Source: Lacticaseibacillus porcinae (lineage in GTDB: Bacteria; Bacillota; Bacilli; Lactobacillales; Lactobacillaceae). Taken from it: DNA of 55,374 nucleotides. The stretch's first letter is position 1; each line of letters begins with the position of its first letter. Below, one piece after another: positions 52,126-55,374 of the stretch. A program made the position numbers and the translations under genes. The stretch spans positions 1 to 55,374 of the forward strand of contig NZ_RHNS01000020.1 in NCBI RefSeq assembly GCF_003946305.1. The letters run 5' to 3'. Below the pieces are notes generated by a model. The model worked only from the letters and a program-made list of their open reading frames with translations. It made no database searches and was not told the DNA's origin.

Positions 52126-53046
52126 ATGAGGACTTGGGCGTATCGACTATTCTTTGATCTAACCGTGGCATCGAAACAAGAATTATATGAAGCAAACGCA
52201 GTGGTAGGGACTGCATCGCTGTGGGCAAAAGGCGTCTGTCTCGTCGCGTTTATTGTGTCTGCGTGGCGACATCCCGGCTACAGGTGGCAATGGGGGCAGT
52301 GGGTGATCGCAGTGGCGTTGATCGATTTACTTTATCGTCGGCGAGTGGATCGTGTGAGTGTGGCGGAGGCTGTGAGTTTAAATTTATTGCGTCGTAATGC
52401 GATTGTGTTCGGGATGTTTTGGGGAGGATCAGTCGCTGTGGGTGCAGGGTTAGTGACACATCAATGGGGGATGACGTTAGGATTCGGTGTTGCGATGATG
52501 GGTTTCGTAGGTTTGGTCAGTTACGCGAGACATCGGGAAACGAAGCTCAAGGCATTAACATCGTCGCATGTGCCTTATCGACGTTGGCGGCAATGCTTGT
52601 ATCGTTGGGTATTGGGGTTAGCTGTGCTCGATGAAGACGCAGTCAAACAAGTCGATGATCGCTTCGGACTCGCGTTAATTGGGTTACAACTTTTTGCTTA
52701 TTGGTGCATGGTGGGACCGGGGATCTTGCTAATGAATGCAGCAGATTGGTGGATCGGGTTGATCAGCGGGGAGGCGATCATCATAGCAGTGACGCAAAGT
52801 GTTGCGAACTCTGGGTTAGATCAAGAAATTTATCATGAGGCTGGGGCCTTTTATAAACGGCGGCGGCAATTATTCATTTTACAGTTGGTTGAGATGCTGT
52901 TGTTTGCTGGGATATTAGGCAGTGTGGCGTGGTGGCATAGTCATGATGGGTTGTTGACGGGGATGAATGTGGTAATCGGCATTGGGATCGCACGGTCAAC
53001 TTACACCAATCGCCGCGGAAAGATTTTTCTAGGTGCAAAACATTGA
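52126..53046 (+). CDS. Membrane protein of unknown function
   Basis: This 306-residue protein has about eight hydrophobic segments and several Arg-rich cytoplasmic loops (RRRVDR, YARHRETK, FYKRRRQ). Its first 30 residues (WAYRLFFDLTVASKQELYEA) resemble those of the next gene (WLYWVLFDLEIMSDEQMQKA). ATG 52126 follows TGGAGGGATCGAC. I do not recognise the family. It follows the exporter operon but has its own start after a terminator. Confidence 0.7.
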   Translation: MRTWAYRLFFDLTVASKQELYEANAVVGTASLWAKGVCLVAFIVSAWRHPGYRWQWGQWVIAVALIDLLYRRRVDRVSVAEAVSLNLLRRNAIVFGMFWGGSVAVGAGLVTHQWGMTLGFGVAMMGFVGLVSYARHRETKLKALTSSHVPYRRWRQCLYRWVLGLAVLDEDAVKQVDDRFGLALIGLQLFAYWCMVGPGILLMNAADWWIGLISGEAIIIAVTQSVANSGLDQEIYHEAGAFYKRRRQLFILQLVEMLLFAGILGSVAWWHSHDGLLTGMNVVIGIGIARSTYTNRRGKIFLGAKH

Positions 53047-53083
53047 CGCATTTGCTATGCTTCAGCTAAAGAGGTGAGCGCAC

Positions 53084-53542
53084 ATGCGCTGGTTGTATTG
53101 GGTGTTGTTTGACCTAGAAATTATGAGTGACGAACAAATGCAAAAAGCCAAGCGTGTGATCCCTGTGCAGGTGTTGCTAGGCTTTGCCGGGTTAATGGTG
53201 GTGATGGCAGGGGTGATCGTGGCTTTTGCCAATTGGCCTTATGTGGTAGCGGCTGCGTTATTCCTGACGGTGGCAGTGTACATTGCCTATGTGATGGTCG
53301 CCAAAGTCGGCACCTTGAGTGATCAAAATCCGAGTCGTTTCTTGCCTAAAGACTCTAAGCAATTTAAATGGGTGAAGCGCGGGATGTATGTCGGGCAATT
53401 GTTTTGGTTTCTCAAAGCAATTAAGCTTCCAGAACTGGGCATGCGCGCAGCGTGGTTAGTGGGCTTAGCGATCATTTCGTTGGCATGGTCATGGTATCAG
53501 TGGCAGCGGTTGAATCAGCGACTACACGTCAAAGCGAAATAA
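53084..53542 (+). CDS. Small membrane protein of unknown function, related to its upstream neighbour
   Basis: This 152-residue protein has an N-terminal motif W-x-Y-x-x-x-F-D-L then S-x-x-x-x-x-x-A, shared with the 306-residue protein before it. Four hydrophobic segments follow (VLLGFAGLMVVMAGVIVAF; YVVAAALFLTVAVYIAYVMV; two at the C-terminus). ATG 53084 follows AAGAGGTGAGC, which is exactly complementary to a conserved motif in the RNA encoded at 53618-53727. Function unknown. Confidence 0.7.
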   Translation: MRWLYWVLFDLEIMSDEQMQKAKRVIPVQVLLGFAGLMVVMAGVIVAFANWPYVVAAALFLTVAVYIAYVMVAKVGTLSDQNPSRFLPKDSKQFKWVKRGMYVGQLFWFLKAIKLPELGMRAAWLVGLAIISLAWSWYQWQRLNQRLHVKAK

Positions 53543-53582
53543 ATTGGGCAACCAATATTTTTGTTGAGAAAAGCAAAAGTGC

Positions 53583-53727
53583 TTGCAAATCGACAACTGT
53601 CAATATAAGATTAACTTGTACTTGAGAACAAATGAATAAATCTGCTCACCTCGACCTTGATTTGCATCGGTTGAGGACGACCCGTACACAGAGGCGATTC
53701 TGGTCTGCTGTGGCGGGTCGTTTTATT
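53583..53727 (+). ncRNA. Promoter-hairpin-terminator RNA, copy 1 (upstream of EAL gene)
   Basis: Promoter: TTGCAA (53583-53588), 17 bp, TAAGAT (53606-53611), start near 53618. The RNA contains GCTCACCT (53644-53651), a stem CCTCGACC / GGTTGAGG, the conserved AGGACGACCCGT (53674-53685), and a terminator hairpin GACCCG...CGGGTC followed by TTTTATT (to about 53727). The same order and the same two conserved strings recur at 55118-55239. It is either a small RNA or a leader attenuator of the EAL gene, which starts 240 bases later. I do not recognise the family. Confidence 0.6.
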
Positions 53728-53964
53728 CTCAAACGGATTGGCGCTGATCTTCCCTCAAACCATCATCGCCGGTGTGTGCAATGTGCGCCTTAAACGGCAA
53801 TAGGTTTTGCAGGCGGGTCATCGAATTGATGGCTTTTTTGCGTGAAATGGAATTGAAACTATTTCACAAACTGTGAATCCTTAATCAAAAAATTCACGAT
53901 ATTAAATCAAAAACGTCGATCGCGCGGGCAAAGGCATCGTGGTCGACGAGAAAGTGAGCCAGTT

Positions 53965-54624
53965 ATGATCAGATTCTTCGGGCAGCCTAAATATTCGCTC
54001 AACGACCCCAAAACCTTGATTGGCTACGAGTTCTTATTACGCGAGTGGCATGGCGACCACTGGCAAGTGACAAGCGACTTCAGTCAATATCAAGCCGCTG
54101 ACATTGTTGACTTGTTAGACCAGACTTTGGCGGTATTACCAAAAGATCTCCCATTATTATCGTTTAATTTGGATCAAGCACAATTCGTTGATCCAGCTTT
54201 TGAACAAGCTTTGGCAGAGTTACATGTGAAGCGGCCGGTACATTTAGTGGTGGAGTTGACGGAACATGATGACCATATTTCGGTAGAAGCATTGAGCCAA
54301 GCCGCCTCACATTATGTGGCATCAGGTTTGCGAGTATGTGTTGATGATGTCGGCACTGGTGCCAACACACAAGCGTTAGTCGCAGCTTTGGCACCTTATG
54401 CCAATGAATATAAATTTGCATTGCAAAACTTCCGCGCCACTGGCACCACCAAAGAGGCCATGCCTTTCTTAAAGTTCTGGCGTGATCTTGCCGCCAAAGA
54501 ACATAAAGTCTTCGCCTTGGAAGGGGTCGAAGATCAAAGCGACTTGGATATTGTCGCTGAATATGCGCCTGATGTGTTGCAAGGGTATTTCTACGGGAAA
54601 CCGGCATTGATCCAAGTGGCGTAA
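53965..54624 (+). CDS. EAL-domain protein (cyclic di-GMP phosphodiesterase, stand-alone)
   Basis: This 219-residue protein consists of a single EAL domain with no sensor part. The key residues can be traced: Glu of YEFLLRE (in place of EALLR), Asn of SFNLD, Glu of VVELTE, the Asp pair of VDDVGTG (in place of DDFGTG), Lys of EYKFAL, Glu of LEGVED and Gln of LQGYFYGKP. The metal and catalytic positions thus look retained although several consensus neighbours differ, so activity is likely but not certain. It probably linearises cyclic di-GMP made by the GGDEF protein at 25990. Ribosome site weak (GAGAAAGTGAG). Confidence 0.82.
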   Translation: MIRFFGQPKYSLNDPKTLIGYEFLLREWHGDHWQVTSDFSQYQAADIVDLLDQTLAVLPKDLPLLSFNLDQAQFVDPAFEQALAELHVKRPVHLVVELTEHDDHISVEALSQAASHYVASGLRVCVDDVGTGANTQALVAALAPYANEYKFALQNFRATGTTKEAMPFLKFWRDLAAKEHKVFALEGVEDQSDLDIVAEYAPDVLQGYFYGKPALIQVA

Positions 54625-55082
54625 ACAAGTTATCCTTTGTGGGTGGCTTTTTAATTTGAAAAAACTATACCAATTTAATGAATCAGCAAAATTCAGTCGT
54701 ACGTTGGAGGTTAGCGCTTTCATTCTAATGATGTCATAAGAGGTTTATTCGTATTAATGGGGTTGTTCATGATCGCCGGTTTAAGTGGGGTGGTTCAGCG
54801 TCGCAATAGCCTCGGAAAATAAATTCGGTTGATTTTGCAAATTGTGTATTATTTATTGGGTGACAATTATTAATAAAAAAATACATACGATTGTAGCCGT
54901 TTTTAATGTTTGAATGCCGTTTTGTCAGCGAATGGCTTGATTTTTCAAACAAATTCAGGAATTACCCCACAAATACTGGGATAAGCAGAATTAATTAAAT
55001 CGTAAAATAATTATCGGAAAGTGTGCGGATCCTTTGCGACAGGAGGAAACAAAAATTAATCGAATTTTTTTGAAAAAAGTAG
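54625..55082. other. AT-rich gene-free stretch
   Basis: No credible ORF, tRNA or repeat is visible here. After the EAL stop, GTGGGTGGC followed by TTTTTAATTT may be a weak terminator. The rest is AT-rich with scattered T runs, ending in the promoter of the second RNA copy. Confidence 0.5.
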
Positions 55083-55239
55083 TTGACCTTTATACAAAGA
55101 TTAGGTATATTATTTCTTGTAAGCAATCGATTAGCGAGATATACCAATTTAATTTAACTGCTCACCTGATCAAGTTTCACGATCAGGACGACCCGTCTGT
55201 TGGAGGCAAATGCCTCGCAACAAGGACGGGCCATTTTTT
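55083..55239 (+). ncRNA. Promoter-hairpin-terminator RNA, copy 2
   Basis: Promoter: TTGACC (55083-55088), 17 bp, TATATT (55106-55111), start near 55118. Then GCTCACCT (55160-55167), a perfect stem CCTGATC / GATCAGG, AGGACGACCCGT (55185-55196), and a terminator GACCCGTC-TGTTG...CAACA-GGACGGGCC followed by ATTTTTTT. The stem sequences differ from copy 1 but the pairing is kept, which argues for a real RNA structure. It precedes the gene that starts near the window end. Confidence 0.62.
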
Positions 55240-55329
55240 TCTTCACAGTACTTAACTTAAAAACTAGTCAATTAACCTTTGGAGGATTGATGTGAATCCA
55301 TTAGGTTGGACAATTAAATAACTTGGTTA

Positions 55330-55374
55330 TGCAGCCTCTTGAAGGGCAAGTTGTCGATATGCAATCGGTGACTT
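55330..55374 (+). CDS. Start of a possible PTS IIA (glucose-type) gene, truncated by window end
   Basis: ATG 55330 opens MQPLEGQVVDMQSVT, which resembles the opening of a glucose-family EIIA domain (P-L-x-G-x-V-V-x-x). Only 15 codons are visible. The start is unclear: a good GGAGG site at 55282-55286 instead serves GTG 55293, which reads nine codons (MNPLGWTIK) and stops. Either a short leader ORF or a frameshift separates the ribosome site from the IIA-like frame. Confidence 0.35.

Noticed and set aside
55034-55255. 73-codon ORF near the right end
   Set aside because: It spans the promoter, hairpins and terminator of RNA copy 2; its coding look is accidental, although AGGAGG occurs nearby.

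Overview
The window looks like a chromosome segment of a lactic acid bacterium of the family Lactobacillaceae, close to 50% GC. The evidence is the gene content: ackA, DegV, TerC, a type I signal peptidase, a competence-type sigma factor, BmrCD-type exporters and a flavin-based extracellular electron transfer locus. AGGAGG-type ribosome sites and many TetR/MarR regulators fit a low-GC Gram-positive. I saw no prophage, transposase, tRNA, rRNA or CRISPR. Genus and species cannot be fixed from sequence reading alone.

Layout. 1-3.7 kb: amino acid permease, NADP-type glutamate dehydrogenase, cold-shock protein. 3.7-7.7 kb: TetR regulator divergent from an FtsX/MacB-like ABC exporter. 7.7-9.4 kb: a MarR operon with a perfect 32-bp palindrome upstream, then a structured gene-free stretch. 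9.4-11.8 kb: signal peptidase I and an ABC-F protein whose leader carries a 16-codon uORF and an attenuator. 11.8-17.9 kb: redox enzymes, a TetR with two operator-like sites, acetate kinase, a 2-hydroxyacid dehydrogenase and a VTT membrane protein. 18-23.5 kb: a complete 2-aminoethylphosphonate pathway, phnD-phnC-phnE-phnE plus a fused PhnX-PhnW enzyme. 23.5-28.3 kb: TerC, DMT exporter, TetR, a GGDEF diguanylate cyclase and DegV. 28.4-33.6 kb: a five-gene operon combining an SsuABC-type importer with an acyl-CoA ligase and a membrane acyltransferase. 34.2 kb: SigH/ComX-like sigma factor.

34.9-43.2 kb is the extracellular electron transfer locus, split by a divergent promoter region. On the minus strand are the polyprenyl synthase (dmkB), eetB, eetA and a membrane-extended ndh2. 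On the plus strand are a two-domain flavoprotein (pplA), the ApbE flavin transferase (fmnB) and two tandem UbiA prenyltransferases (dmkA-like). Together they would make demethylmenaquinone, feed it electrons from NADH and pass them to covalently flavinylated PplA outside the membrane. This PplA lacks the lipobox cysteine, so it may be secreted instead of anchored.

43.2-47.4 kb: rpmG, secE, nusG, an unidentified structured RNA candidate behind a strong promoter, an MFS exporter, rplK and rplA. 47.8-52 kb: GNAT acetyltransferase and a heterodimeric ABC drug exporter. 52-55.4 kb: two related membrane proteins and an EAL protein flanked by two copies of a small promoter-hairpin-terminator RNA, then the start of what may be a PTS IIA gene.

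The least explained items are: a dispersed 185-bp nested hairpin element present twice in opposite orientation with compensatory changes in its arms; the paired RNA around the EAL gene; the 44.3-kb RNA candidate; and the Ssu/ligase/acyltransferase operon.
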